DNA of 64,000 bases, from NCBI GenBank assembly GCA_025267735.1, contig CM046301.1, forward strand, positions 69,335,872 through 69,399,871, given 5' to 3'. The number at the start of each line of letters is the position of its first letter. Positions within the stretch are counted from its first letter, which is position 1. The stretch comes from Mactra quadrangularis. Lineage: Eukaryota > Mollusca > Bivalvia > Venerida > Mactridae. Shown one piece after another: positions 1 to 13,767 of the stretch. The notes under the pieces were generated by a model. The model was not told the origin of the DNA. It ran no database searches and saw only the letters and a program-made list of their open reading frames with translations. The position numbers and the translations under genes were made by a program.

Positions 1-1
1 A

Positions 2-566
2 GATTTCTCTGATCATTACCCAGTGTGTTGTAAGCTATCATTTACTATGAAAGATGATAACACTAGTCATATACTAGAGAAAGAGAAACTACCGTATTGT
101 AAATTTAAGTGGAATGATCTATATAAGCATACGTTCAGTGAATCTTTCTCACTGTTGTACCAACAATTCTGTGCAAATTTAACTGAATCAAATGTTGTTG
201 ATAAATTGACAGACTTTAACTCCATATATATGCAAGCTGGTGCTCGAATGAAACGAAATCCCTGCTCGAGCCATACTAAGTCATCTGATCAACCAGACTG
301 GTGGGATGACAAGTGTTCTTCCATGAAACACAATAAATATAAGGCTCTAAGAAAATTAAGATCTTCTTACGAAAATATATACTTTGAACAGTATATGTCA
401 TTGAAAAAACAATTCAAATCATTGTGTTCAACCAAAAAGCTTGCACTTGAGAAACAAAGACGTACTGAGTTAGTAAATTGTGATCATAAATCGTTCTGGA
501 AAAAACTCAAGTCTTTTACAAACGCTACACCAAGTAAACAATCAGTAGACGAACCTATAGTAGGAA
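2..566 (+). pseudogene. LINE ORF2 fragment: end of endonuclease domain plus linker before the RT
   Basis: The reading frame is already open at base 2, so the element enters from outside the window. The first codons give DFSDHYP, the SDH motif that closes the apurinic-type endonuclease of non-LTR retrotransposons. What follows is the basic linker seen before the reverse transcriptase in jockey/I/CR1-type elements, with a WWDDKC motif near residue 95 and then Lys/Arg-rich helices (KYKALRKLRSSYE; KLALEKQRR; SFWKKLKSF). No RT palm motifs follow; coding similarity stops near 560 and runs into a 3' tail. Read as a dead, internally deleted LINE copy. The clade is uncertain. Confidence 0.75.
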
Positions 567-640
567 GAGTTGGCGAGTTGGCCGTCGTGTATATGACCTA
601 TATATGTGTTGAATGCGACGTTAAAAGTCAAATAAAAAAA
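567..640 (+). repeat. LINE/SINE-type 3' tail joined to the LINE fragment
   Basis: The stretch GTATATGACCTATATATGTG, then GAATGCGACGTTAAAA and an A-rich end, matches by eye the tail of the SINEs at 4585 and 9332 (TATATGACCTATACAATGTG, CGGCGTTAAACCCAAC). It directly follows the ORF2 linker without RT or RNase H sequence between. Either a LINE lost its middle, or a SINE tail was placed here. Confidence 0.55.
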
Positions 641-751
641 TAACTAAGCATAAAATGAACATAGATGTCGACAGTGGACAGCCTTGACTTACACCTTTTT
701 TAATCGCAAATACATCAATCAAATGTCCGGTGTTAATTATTATTCTGGGGC

Positions 752-1956
752 CGATTGCATAATTCAAGTTTTATCTAGTCTAGTTTAAGCACTAGTCCGA
801 CGCTTACTAGCCTTGATTGCATAATTCAAGTTTAATTTTGTTTTAGCTAGTCTAAGACTAGCTATCCGGCGGATAACAAAACTTGAGCTTGGTAATCTTG
901 TATAGTACTTAGTCCTCAGGTAGGATAAACTATAATTGAAGTTTTCTTTCGTTGCACCGAAAAAATACCTCTTAATCATGAGAATTTCGTGCTTGAACAT
1001 TAATTATTTTGAATAAAATTTGAATCGGTCGATTAACAGTGTTATTTTCAAATACATGTACATGCAAAAATAAATTCAATGTAAACATTATTGAAATAAA
1101 AATATTATTATTTATGTGCAACTGAATTTCTTTCTATGATTGTCTTGAAAGGGCAAGCGAAAAAAAAACAAAGGGTAGTATACCAAGATAAAATGACTTT
1201 ATAATCTGTACTTCAATGATATTTTCTGTATGAAAACCACACATAATTGATACATCTGTTAATTAATAAATGAATTGTATGGTGTTATGCTCAGCTTACT
1301 TGCACATTCAGAGAGCTCATATACAGATGCATTTCAGGTTCCTCAGTTAAAGGCTGAATGAAACTACTTTTAAGATGTTAACATTTAGTAAGATATTGAA
1401 ACTGCAAAACATGGCATCACACGCGCATGCGCATATGTAACGCATGTCAATATTTTGCCAGTTTTGAATTGATAGAATATCAGATCAAATGCATTAGCTT
1501 AGTTGTATTACCCTGAAAAGTTGTACCTGAGTAATTAAACAACATTATAAGGTTTTCAAATATGTTGAGTTGCAATTAGTTTTATAGCAAGTTGCACGTT
1601 TGTCGATCGACCCTCGAACAACTAAGAATTAATCATATTCGAGTTTGCTTTCTGTTTCCCCAGTTCTGAGCTAGCAGTAAAAATATTTAGCTCAAAGAAA
1701 TAACGAGGTTTTCGTTGGGATTCGAATAAATGCCGGACTGGCGGTCCAATATCAGCCTTAAACTACCCCCATCGCAGGTTTAATTTTAATGATGTATTAA
1801 AATAAATATAAACTCAGGTTTTGCCTAAACTGTATTTATGCAATAAAACCAGGTTTTTGCTTAGTCTGAGACTAATTAAACAACATTTATGCAATGGAAA
1901 GGGTTTAAACTCTGGTTTAAACTTGAGGTTATCTTTAGACTAGAATTATGCAATCG
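752..1956. repeat. Inverted-repeat element of about 1.2 kb (MITE or Helitron-like relic)
   Basis: CGATTGCATAATTC at 752-765 is the exact reverse complement of GAATTATGCAATCG at 1943-1956. Next to both ends are related words (TCTAGTCTAGTTTAAG on the left; CTTTAGACTAG, GGTTTAAACTC on the right). The left end carries its own direct repeat (TTGCATAATTCAAGTTT at about 755 and 815). No coding capacity is seen inside. The superfamily cannot be assigned. Confidence 0.5.
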
Positions 1957-2084
1957 AAACCAGAAGTTCACAACCAAAATTGAGATTTTTTCAGACACTT
2001 AGTCATGAAAACGTGATTGAAACAATCGATTGCTTTCTAAAAGTCAGCGAAAAATAAAATCCCTGACAAATTGTTTTAATATCG

Positions 2085-3260
2085 TTAATTGTCAAATATC
2101 GTTCTTATATTTCCACCAATATATCTATCCTTCATAAAGCCAGTTAGATCAAAATTTATTTTAGTTGGAAGAACTTTTTTATTCTATTTGATACAGTTTT
2201 TGTGGCTATTTTGTTGTCAAGATTCAATAACGTGATAGGTCTTTAATTTGATAAATGATCAAGATATTTTCCTTGTTTGGGAATTAAAGTTATAACTCCT
2301 TGTCTTTGAAGTTGTGTTAAGTTACCATTTTTAAAGGAGTAGTTTAAAGAATTTATTAGATAGCCTTTTAAATGGTTCCAAAATATTTTGCCTTCGCATG
2401 ATAACTTTTCTTTTTCATTGAGAGTCGTTATATTGACATTAAAAAAATCATTATTTATGTATTCGTTTTCATCGTGATAATTTCTTTCGTGATATATTTT
2501 TTTGTTGAATTCATATTCGGTTTTTAACACGTCATTTTACCATAAACATATTTTTCATCTACTTTCAATTTGTAAATTGTTTTCTGTTCTGCTTTATGCT
2601 TTTCCAAAGAAGCAAAATATGATGATTTTTTTTCATTGTTTTCTATATGTATCGCTTTAGATCGTAATAGTATACCATTTATTTTTTATCAATAATGATA
2701 TCTAATTCTTGTTTTTTTATTGTAATCATTTGCAAAATCTCATAATCATCATTTTCATTTGATTATTTGTGTTCATTTTCTTACCTAGCTATTTAATTTT
2801 GCAATTTTAATTCATTTTGTTTCATCTCTTAGTTTTTATACGAAGTGTACTGTATTGTCTAATTTCTTACAGTGCCTTTAATGAGTTCCCATAGTGTGTC
2901 AGGCGTACATTCTTTATTTATTTCAGCTACTTCGTTTATACTTTGTATTATTTTTGATTTGTATTCATTATCAAGTAAAGTTGAGTTGATAATCTTAAAA
3001 ATCCTGACCCTTTCTCTATTAGTAGTTCATCAATAGTCACCGTGATCATATAAAGGTTTGTTTTATAGCAATGTAGAATGTTACAAGTTTTTATGATGTT
3101 GCTTAATGAGTTGGATATTAAGAAATAGTCAAGTCTACAATGTATTGGAGGTTTTGAACTCGAGGAGTGCCAGGTAAACTGTATTTTGTCCGGATTTTTA
3201 TTACGCCATACATCAGTGAGATCACAATATTATTATCTATCAAAGCTTTTATTTTCTTTC
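2085..3260 (-). pseudogene. Degenerate L1/Tx1-like LINE ORF2 (endonuclease end to RT start)
   Basis: Reading the minus strand from 3240 downwards gives, in broken frames: an endonuclease C-terminus (DVWRNKNPDKIQFTWHS, then a PIHCRLDYFLIS stretch, the 'SRIDYFL' motif of L1-type endonucleases); a linker (KSSYFASLEKHKAEQKTIYK) typical of L1/Tx1; and the start of the reverse transcriptase (LQRQGVITLIPKQGKYLDHL, then RPITLLNLDNKIATKTVSNR). The longest intact stretch is 2243-2530. Several frameshifts and stops make it non-functional. RT palm motifs are not recognised further down. Confidence 0.85.
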
Positions 3261-3419
3261 TACATTTTGTGAGTATCTAGATTCCCATTCTTTTTATCCA
3301 ATTTAATATCAATACGTGTGTCAATAATATATATATAATTTATGCTCTTCAGTAATTGGAGGAAATAAAAGTATATTCAATATTCTCAAAATAAAAATTC
3401 GTGCCTCATACTACATAAC

Positions 3420-4080
3420 ATCATGTTACTCGATGCATACAAATTATATGTACCTCATGCACTTTTATCATGTTTTAATGCACGCCAAGTAGTTTAAACC
3501 TCATTACAACATAACTTCATGCTGCACAATGCATACCAATTTTCATATACCTCATACCACACAACATCATATTATAATTTATATCAAAATTCATATTTTA
3601 TGCTACGTAATATCCTGTAATACAAAGCATACAAATCACTTATATCACATGCTACGTGACATCGTGTTGCACAATGCATACCATAGATTTACGATAGTTT
3701 TATATTGTATAATGAGTACCCGTGATTTATGCTTTATGTTACATAGTAACACAATACATATCAAAGATTTACATTTCATGATACATTATTTTATATTGTA
3801 TAATGAGTACCCGTGATTTATACTTTATGTTACATAGTAACACAATACATATCAAAGATTTACATTTCATGATACATTATTTTATATTGTATAATGAGTA
3901 CCCGTGATTTTTCTTTCATGTAACGTAATATCACACTATATTATACATACCAAGAAAACAAAACCCTGTCTCATGCTACATAACATCATGATGCACAATG
4001 CATAATCTTATTTATACTTCATGCTTCATGTAATATAATGCATGCAAAACATTCATACTCCATGCCACATTTTATCAAGT
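3420..4080. repeat. Degenerate minisatellite
   Basis: Words such as CATGCTACATAACATCATG, TGCACAATGCATACC and TTCATACCTCATGC recur at irregular spacing of about 60-90 bp over some 650 bp. Short ORFs here (3529-3816) are a by-product of the repetition. Confidence 0.65.
3698..3905. repeat. 91-bp tandem repeat within the minisatellite
   Basis: TTATATTGTATAATGAGTAC recurs at about 3700, 3791 and 3882, an exact 91-bp period with near-identical intervening sequence (TTTACATTTCATGATACATT). The tight match between units implies recent amplification inside an older array. Confidence 0.85.
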
Positions 4081-4584
4081 AATACCATGTATACCAGATT
4101 TTGGTCTAAACAAGAAAATTACGAAATAAAAATGCTATTCATAGTGTTTCGTCTGGATAAAAGCTTCGTATTGAATTGTCGGCACAAAGTTCATCTTGAC
4201 GTGACCTTCTACGGAGACGGTAGAGATCCTGTACGACAATGCTCTACATGATATCTGTTCACGGAGATCGATATAGATGATATGACTTTCTACATGGCTG
4301 GCCCCATTTGGGAGTGCAACATAAAAACAATAAAATACTCTTGCTAGGTGAAACATACATTGTAGAAACATTAACGTATACAATTTACAATTTATAGTCT
4401 AGTGTCATTTTAAATAATGACGAGGCTAACATCACATTTTGGGATGGATATCTACAAATATATATCAGAAAGTTCAGAATTACATGAAATCCGTGTAGAA
4501 TATACACAAAAATAATTGGAAGACGACTCTTATTTATTTATCAATGCATTATATAAAATATACAAAAAACGATAATTTAAACCC

Positions 4585-4898
4585 CAACCGGCTAGCTCAG
4601 TTGGTAGCACTTAAGATTACTGATCGAGTGGTCATGTGTTCGATTCCCGGGCGAGGCATAGTTTCGTGGAGCTTGGTCATGAAATAATATCTACGGCCAT
4701 TCTCCCTCCTACCAATAATTTTAATTATGTAGGACAGTTATCCTGCAATGACGCTATATGCGCTTAGGTGTTGGTTAATAGTTAAGTCCTGAGATTTGTC
4801 CAGGAGGAGTGAGTAGGTTGACTGACCGCCGTTATATGACCTATACAATGTGTTACTACGGCGTTAAACCCAACAAACAAACAATCAAACAATCAAAC
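4585..4898 (+). mobile_element. tRNA-derived SINE, family A (complete)
   Basis: Head with pol III promoter boxes: A box TAGCTCAGTTGG near 4593 and B box GTTCGATTCC at 4638-4647. Central body GGAGCTTGGTCATGAAATAA and TAGGACAGTTATC. Conserved 3' domain GACCGCCGTTATATGACC, then CGGCGTTAAACCCAACAAAC and a CAAA-rich end. At least seven related copies lie in this window, so it can be recognised by comparison within the window alone. Confidence 0.88.
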
Positions 4899-6581
<1,683 letters not shown>

Positions 6582-6839
6582 CTTCTGTGTTGTATTTATG
6601 TGGTAATATGTGCATAACTAGTAAACTGTTGGGCGTCGTGCCTTATGTTTATTGAATAAAGTAACAATCTAAGTATCTTAAACTATTTTCCACTGCATGT
6701 ATTTTTTTAAATATGCTTTTGGTTGACTTAATTCTTTTGGACTTAATGTTTCGGGTACACACTCTCAATCGCTGATTTCATCATTTACGCAAATATTAAC
6801 TTGAAAAAAATAGTCGCCATGTTTGTATGTTTGCTGTAT

Positions 6840-7454
6840 AAAGTTGATTGGTTTATAAAAGTATTTTGAAATTAATATAAATATTAATACTTTGAAGTTA
6901 ATAAAGTTTTTGGAAGCTAATATTAGTATTTTGAACTTCATATAAGTTTTTTTAACTTTATATAAGAGTTTTGTAATAATGTATAATATTTTGAAGTTTT
7001 TATAAATGTTCAGAGGTTTTGTATATGTGTTTTTGAAAGTTTGTGCGCGTATTTCGATTTTTGTATAAGTTTTTTGTTCTTTATATATACGTGTATGAAG
7101 TTTTGTTTAAGTGTTTGGAAGTTTTGTATAAGTGTTTTGAATACTTATGTACGCTTTTTGAAGTTTTGTACAAGTGTTTAGATGTTTTGCATTAGTATTT
7201 GGAAGTTTTGTATAAGTGATTATCGAAATCTACAAGTATTTGAAGTATGTATTTATAAGAGTTTTGATGTTCTGTGTAAGTGTTTTGAAGTTCTGTATAA
7301 ATGTTTCTAAGTTTTGTATATGTATGATTAAAGTTTTGTACAAGTATAAGTGTTTTGAAGTGTTTTTATCTTTGTATTAGTATTAGGAAGAATTGTATAA
7401 GTATTTTAAAGATTTGTATAAGTATTTTAAAGATTTGTATAAGTATTTTGAAGA
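6840..7454. repeat. Degenerate short-unit minisatellite (left part)
   Basis: Variants of TTTTGAAGTTTTGTATAAGT recur every 20-30 bp. The array stops at the left end of the DNA transposon at 7455 and resumes just after it at 8971, so the transposon landed inside the array. Confidence 0.75.
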
Positions 7455-8970
7455 CATGTCCAACTTTTAGGCCCATACATAATCCCAAGTCGATATTAGA
7501 TTTTCAATAGAAAGTATAGGGAAAATTCTTTGAACGGTCATAACTCTTTTATTTTTAAAGATATCAATTTTGTGCAAATGATGCAACAAAGTTTAAACTG
7601 TCTTCTTTCGTTTGATTGTTTTTACTTTTTTGTAAAATTGTAAAGTTTTGGTCCCTTTTAAGGTTTTATTTGATTACTCACGTTACTATAAACAAAGAAG
7701 GAAAATAAATACCCAAGCTAATATAAGTTGAAAAATAAAGCCTTTCCGGTTCTTTGATCAAATTTGTGCAAATGACATGAAAATGCCGTATGTTTCTAGT
7801 TTTTGGAGCACTTTTTAAATTTAAAATATCTTAAGTTTTGGTCCCATTTGCACTTTTTTCCAAAAGTTTTGCATTTTTAAAGTATTTTTTTCTTTATTGT
7901 ATAGTGTGCACTATCAGATTTATGGACCCCTGGTGTGATTGTATAATACACTGTGCATAGCAAGGCACAGCGGGTACACTTTTATGACAGGATTACCTTC
8001 CTGTCTCTGTTTTATTGATAACTATTTGTATATTTACATGTAGTTGTATCTGTCAAATGATGTTGTAATAAAGGTTCTGAAATAATTTTAATGAAAGTGT
8101 TAAGATTCTAGGCAGGTTAGAAAATACATACATGTAATTTATCTATTTATTCAAAGAATTATTGTTCGGGTTAGATTCGGGAAGATTTACTCGACTATAC
8201 GTATTATTGAAAACAGTATCATAAACATATAACTTTATTCTTGCGGCATAAGGATAAAAGACACCAATTGTTTTTAGTTTACCTCTACAATTATATTAAT
8301 TAAAACGTTAATGCATTGAAAACTTTTCTTTACTGGTTTACAAATCATTGTAGAACGATTGTATTAAAAAGGTGAACTATTAAAATAAATAAAACAGTTA
8401 TACAAATTAATGCATGGGCATTTTAGTTAATGCATGGGCAAGTAAAATAAAGCGGCAGACAAACAAAAGACTAGTTATTGGCGGGTTAACGATAACAATG
8501 AGGTTTGAATATTGTTTCAAAATTATTCATTTAAATTTAAAACTTTTAAAACAATAAATATAAGGCATATCTAAATTAACGGATGGGCAATTAATAAATT
8601 GAAATGGTAGATGAGTACATAATTCTCATTTCTGACATAATTTGTCCATCAAAAAATTATTTCAATCATCATTCTTGTTTTATCTGAATGTATTGTATAC
8701 AAAATGTCACTTTAAAAGTTGTGAAACATTTATCTGTTAATTTACACTTGTTGCACAATGGACAATATAAACCATTTGTCTACAACAGATTTAATTAATC
8801 CCCCTGATATGACTTGAAATCGTGACCTATGATCCTAGTCTTATCTCATCGATCACAACATGGGGTCACGGCTTGTAGATTATATCATCGCAAAACAGAC
8901 GTATCTACAATCAGAGCAATATGGCTGTATCATAAAGCGAAAATCTTGATGGGTCTAAAAGTTGGGTATG
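7455..8970. mobile_element. Non-autonomous DNA transposon, copy 1 (1516 bp)
   Basis: The left end CATGTCCAACTTTTAGGCCC and right end GGGTCTAAAAGTTGGGTATG form imperfect terminal inverted repeats of about 22 bp. A second copy (16113-17627, 1515 bp) matches along its whole length, at roughly 90% by eye. No ORF of transposase size is present, so it depends on an unseen partner. Target duplications are not obvious and the superfamily is unknown. Confidence 0.85.
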
Positions 8971-9135
8971 TGTTTGTAAGTATTTTAAGCTTTGTATTAG
9001 TATTAGGAAGTTTTGTATATGTATTTGAAGTTGTGTATAAATATGTTGAGGTTCATATACATGTTTTGAGATTTACATGACTATTTAGAATTTTATATAA
9101 GCATTTTGAGGTTAATATAAGTATACTGTTTTGAG
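8971..9135. repeat. Degenerate short-unit minisatellite (right part)
   Basis: Continues the array at 6840-7454 (AAGTATTTTAAGCTTTGTAT, GGAAGTTTTGTATATGTATT) after the transposon insertion. Confidence 0.65.
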
Positions 9136-9331
9136 GCATAAACAAGAATACTGAAACGTCAATATTACGTTGATTTTAATTGCTCAAGCGATTTGACGTT
9201 GTAAATTATTTATGACCAACACTTATACTCTGTATTGTAATATTGTTTTCATTAACAATACAACCCGAGTTATCAATTACGTTGTGTATATATATATCAG
9301 TATTGACAGGTACCCACTCAATAAATTCTTT

Positions 9332-9640
9332 AGCCCCCGACTGGCTTAGTTGGTAACACGCTAGTCTACTGATCGAGGAGCCGTGGGTTCGATTCCCGGG
9401 CGGGGCATACTTTCGTTGAGCTTGGTCATACAATTATTTCTACGGCCGTTCTCCCTCTACCAATGATTTTTAATTATGCAGGACAGTTGTCAGTCACTGA
9501 CGAAAGTATGTGCTTAGCAGTTGGTTAACAGTTTAATCCAGACATTAGCTCTAACAGGAGGAGTGAGTAGGTTGAGTGACCGCCGTTATGTGACCTATAC
9601 AATGTGTTGCTACGGTGTTAAACCCAACAAACAAACAAAA
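9332..9640 (+). mobile_element. tRNA-derived SINE, family A (complete)
   Basis: Head CTGGCTTAGTTGGTAACACG and B box GGTTCGATTCCC, body TGAGCTTGGTCATACAATTA, then TGACCGCCGTTATGTGACC and a tail of GGTGTTAAACCCAAC plus repeated AAAC. One of the best preserved copies here. A degraded second tail fragment (ACAATGTGTTGCAACAGCGT) sits at about 9703-9756. Confidence 0.88.
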
Positions 9641-10259
9641 ATAGACTCCAAATACTGACTTAAATATATTCTTGCATAAAGATCTAGCTCAGGTTTATAT
9701 TGTCGGACTATACAATGTGTTGCAACAGCGTTAAACCTAGGAAAACTAACAAAACAATACAAACTAAATTGTCTGTGATGTATGATTATATTGCTTAATT
9801 TACATCCTTTGTGAATGTGTTTAATTTCTGTAAACATGTTGTTTAAAACTGTTTGTGTTTAATAATTTTGTGTATAACCAGGTATTCTATATAAAAGGGA
9901 TTTGTAACGAAATGTTTTTTACTTTTCTCGGTCGTCACTGTCTATAACTGGCTGAAGCAGGCTGTTCAAACTATTTCAGAGTTTAAAAACTTGATTTATG
10001 TTTTGTACATGTCTTCCACGCAACTTGTGAATGTTTCTGAAGTTTTTTACAAAAGAATGTTGCAATTATGACCAAACATATGACTTTAGGTATTAAAGAT
10101 TGGGCTAAAAATGGCAGATCGGCGGGAAAATGAATTATTTTGTGAAACAGTCTGTGAGCGTAATTTACCTAAAAACCATCTAGAAACACATTTTGTTAAC
10201 ATTTATCTCAATTTGAATGGTACTGGTACAAAATTTAATGTAAATATCTCTATTTAAAC

Positions 10260-10468
10260 TTCCCGGGGAGGTTATACCCTTCCATGAAAATGTGACAATA
10301 ATGTCAATTTTCCTCCATTCATTAAATAATATGGAGAAGTGTCCGGCCTTGTGGAAGGGTAGGTGAGTACTGGTTATAGACAATGGTCCAGGAAAGCTAG
10401 GTTAGGTGCGCTGGATGCCGTAAAATGACCTAAATTGTGTTGACACGGCGTTAACTCCAATAAATAAA
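10260..10468 (+). mobile_element. SINE, family B (5' part missing)
   Basis: Body GGTTATACCCTTCCATGAAA, AATGTCAATTTTCCTCCATT and CCAGGAAAGCTAGGTTAGGT differs from family A, but the last 50 bp (AAATGACCTAAATTGTGTTG, ACACGGCGTTAACTCC) keep the same 3' domain. Matches the copy at 17716-17970. Confidence 0.75.
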
Positions 10469-11717
10469 ATCTATTTAAACTTGTTATACTTGTTTACCGT
10501 ATTGGCCGAAATAATAGCGACGACAGTGAAATTTGATGAAAATTACATTTACTTATCGTTATAAATCCCTGTTATATAAAATCCCTGGTATAACTTATAG
10601 ATGTGAAAAAATGTATGTTATTATTTATAAACAAAGGCATATGGCCCACTTCAAATATTTTTTTCTATATACTGTCTTTATATGTCAATATAGATTACAT
10701 TATAATACTTCAAATAAATTTGTCGGCCTTTGATTGGCTGATCGGATCTGCGAACAATCCATATGCACATCCTTAAAGTTCATACACATCGTGTCCCCTT
10801 AAGTAGCTTCTCACAATAATTTATTTACTATCTGAGCTATCTCGTCGATGATTGGCTGAAAATACGTCACATTCCAAATATGGAACACACCAATATCAAA
10901 TGACTGAAAGTATTCATTTTGAAATTAAAATGTCAGTAAAGTGACGTTCATTTTTTTCAAACAACGAGGAGTCGATAATAAGGAATTAATTTTTAGTAGT
11001 TACAACCTGTCATTGTGGAGTTTTGTTGACGAATATCAGATAAATGGCATGATCGTTAAGAACTAGGTCATGAGTACGACATCCCATAATATACATAAAT
11101 AGCGAGTGCTGTTCTGTGCATTTGGTTAACATAAATTTATAACTAATGTCAGTCATTTTTTATCAGTTCAAAACTGTTTTCTTTGTAATCTTGACATGAA
11201 TGAGCAATGTGTAGCGATTCACGAATCAAATCACAAATCACTAGTTAATGGAGGGGCATACATAATTTATCTGCTCACAAAAATAAGTGAGGAATTACAG
11301 AAGCTTTTACTAAATGGAAAACCATGTGTTCCAAACATTTTATTACCAGGAGTTTTATGGGCATTTTCAGTGATAACATTTTTTTTGTTTAAATTTGAAT
11401 TAGTAGTGCGTTTCGTTTTCAGTTGTAATTAAGCTGAAAATGTTCTTTCATTATTGCCAAAAATATATCGCGATCCGACAATTTCGGACAACACGTCCTC
11501 AATAAAAACTTTATACTTTACTTTGTTTATTTCTAATAACTGAGCATTTTCTTCATCATAGTTACACAATTTGGTATGAGAAAAGTCTTTAAAGGCGGTA
11601 AATTAATCAAGTGTCTGTTCAGGAGAAAGAAATGGGTTGAGCTGCGGTAAATTAACCACTGTCAACTGATTTTGTCTGTAAATTTTAAATCTGTCGACAG
11701 ATTAAAACAGATTTTTT
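10469..11717. other. No gene recognised
   Basis: Ordinary AT-rich sequence. The longest frame (11196-11432, 78 codons) has no recognisable domain, no splice context and is not repeated in the window. Confidence 0.4.
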
Positions 11718-11872
11718 GAAGTATTATAAATTGTTATAAAGATTACCGAAGGTGCATATGGGCCCTCCTCTCCCTCGACACCACATATAACACCTCGGCT
11801 CCTGCCTCGGGACCATATGTAGCCCAGGGATTGAAGGACCCGTATACACCGTCAAATATCTTTATTACTTAA
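11718..11872. mobile_element. Fold-back MITE, copy 1
   Basis: The left arm (GAAGTATTATAAATTG through GGTGCATATGGGCCC) pairs with the right arm (GGACCCGTATACACCGTCAA through CTTTATTACTT) as an imperfect hairpin with arms of about 45-50 bp. A second copy is at 49478-49632. Confidence 0.7.
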
Positions 11873-12640
11873 AATATATTATGTTTGGCTTTTTGTATAC
11901 TGCTTTTCTTTATTTTCAAAATAAAAAAAGTTTATATTGGTAGTTTGCGTTGAACCTGGACCACTGTAAACCGTAAAAATCTTTAAAACTACAATAATGA
12001 TTTTTTCAACTTTTCCATCTAAAACTGTGATTTTTAGAAATTTTAATCGACAAATAAAAATCTTTTCCGAGAGATGAAATGCAAAATATTTAAGTTTTTT
12101 ATGTACAGTTTTAAGTCAAATGGATGAGCAATCAGCTCAGTGTCGGGCCTCACTTCAAGCTATTATTTTGTATCTACTGTTTTATGGCTGTTCTGATTAT
12201 GGCACGTACCGATTTAACAAAACCCTCTCTTTGGCAACAAAATTTGGGTTATTTTGTATTGTTTGTATTACCAGAAAATACCATTATCAATATATAAACG
12301 AGTGCCAGTTTACAGAAAGTTGCAATATAAGACCACGAAAAATGCAAAACAACACTTAACAAAACTTTTATGTATACATGTATATTTGGGCACTTAACAA
12401 AATGTAAAAGTATACATGTACATTTGGGCTCGTATCTAAGTAAGTGCCAGTCCGATTTAAGTCAAATTTCAGCAAACATAGTTTAAAGACGGGTCATTAT
12501 ATAATTTATTTCATTACATGAAATGAAAGATTTAACAAGTAATAACAAAAATATCACAGAGTATGCAAATGTCATAGTAACAAAATGAGGATTGCGATTT
12601 GCTTGACCAAGTGAATGTGATAAAATGATAGTGGAATTCA
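11873..12640. other. No gene recognised; one small duplication
   Basis: Only a roughly 40-bp direct duplication (CACTTAACAAAA, then GTATACATGTA and TTTGGGC) near 12353-12430 stands out. The 12120-12359 frame shows no domain. Confidence 0.4.
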
Positions 12641-12649
12641 GGTAAATTT

Positions 12650-13040
12650 GTCAACGATTCTCTCTCTAATAACATGTGTGGCATCAATGGCTGTTAGGAA
12701 CTGTTTGGCATTGCGTTCTAATGAATCTCTTATACTGACGGAAACGATTCTGACATATTTCTGCCCACTCGCACACAATCCTTCCGCGTGGCTCAGTTAG
12801 GGGTTGGGCTGCAACACCACGACGTACACGGCGGCTCAATTTATCCCATGCGTGTTACGCTATGTTTAGCTACACTTTTCGGCGGTATGTACATCAACGA
12901 GATGTTGTTGTCATGTAGTAATTCTGGTGTCGCTCTAGCGGTTCGAGCTGGCGCGCCATCAATTTCAACAACCCATTAGCCATTCCTCACTGTTCTATCG
13001 TTAGCCGGCCCATTTTGTGTTTTTGTAATGTGTGGATCGT
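12650..13040 (-). pseudogene. Tc1-like transposase relic with central deletion
   Basis: The minus strand from 13010 reads, with stops, an N-terminal helix-turn-helix-like piece (GRLTIEQ, GMANGLLKLMARQLEP). After a short gap comes the C-terminus of a Tc1-type DDE transposase: HAWDKLSRRVRRG, then a PLTEPRGRIVCEWAEI stretch, FRQYKRFIRTQCQTV, NSH. The HAWD.L.RRVR and R.QC motifs are typical of the region after the second catalytic Asp. The catalytic core between the two pieces is absent. Terminal repeats were not found. Confidence 0.7.
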
Positions 13041-13767
13041 TATACTGTCCACAGCGACTATGTGCAATCTTCATTCAATCTAGTCACGATTTCCTCGAGC
13101 ATTTAATGAATTTCTTCGATTTACGGTCCAACGCGCTAGTAAGTTGACTTTCAAAAATAACTACGCTGTAAGAATTAAAATAATTTATAGCCAATAGCAG
13201 ATGTACAAAATTTCGTTAAAAACTGGTTAATAAAAAAGTTATACTCATTTGAAATATGTATACTTAAAGGTTTTTTTAAGAATAGTTGAAACATGTTTTA
13301 TTGATTTTAAAACTCGAATTTGTTGAGAAAATGCATACTTTTTTCCCTACTTTCGAGCGAGTCTATTAACATTCTATATACAGAATGTAAGGATATCAGT
13401 CAGTAAGATCATATGTGTAAAAATAAGTCAATTTATACATATTAGTGAACGTTCGATTAGCTACCGCAAAACATGTTTTCGAATATTTCGGTTTGCTTAT
13501 AAATTAAATAAAGTTCTTTTGTGACCAAATAGACAGGAATAATTCTTAGGTCTACCATAATATTGCTGTTTTATGTGCGCAGTCGGAACATGTCCTGGAC
13601 AGCGCCTGTTCATTCGATGGCTAAATTCCCGGCATTCTATAAATATACATGCGACGGTCTAAAACGCGGACACACATTGCTTGAATGTTTTACTAAAGGA
13701 GATGTCATACACGGCTTAACGGCGATTTCAAGCATTCTTGGAAATGCCAATGCCTGTATAAGATACA

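Noticed and set aside
9332..9405. Functional tRNA gene
   Set aside because: A and B boxes are present, but the 3' side runs into a SINE body repeated at many other sites, so it is a SINE head.
11196..11432. 78-codon ORF as a small gene
   Set aside because: No homology recognised, no codon bias evident, unremarkable for AT-rich sequence.
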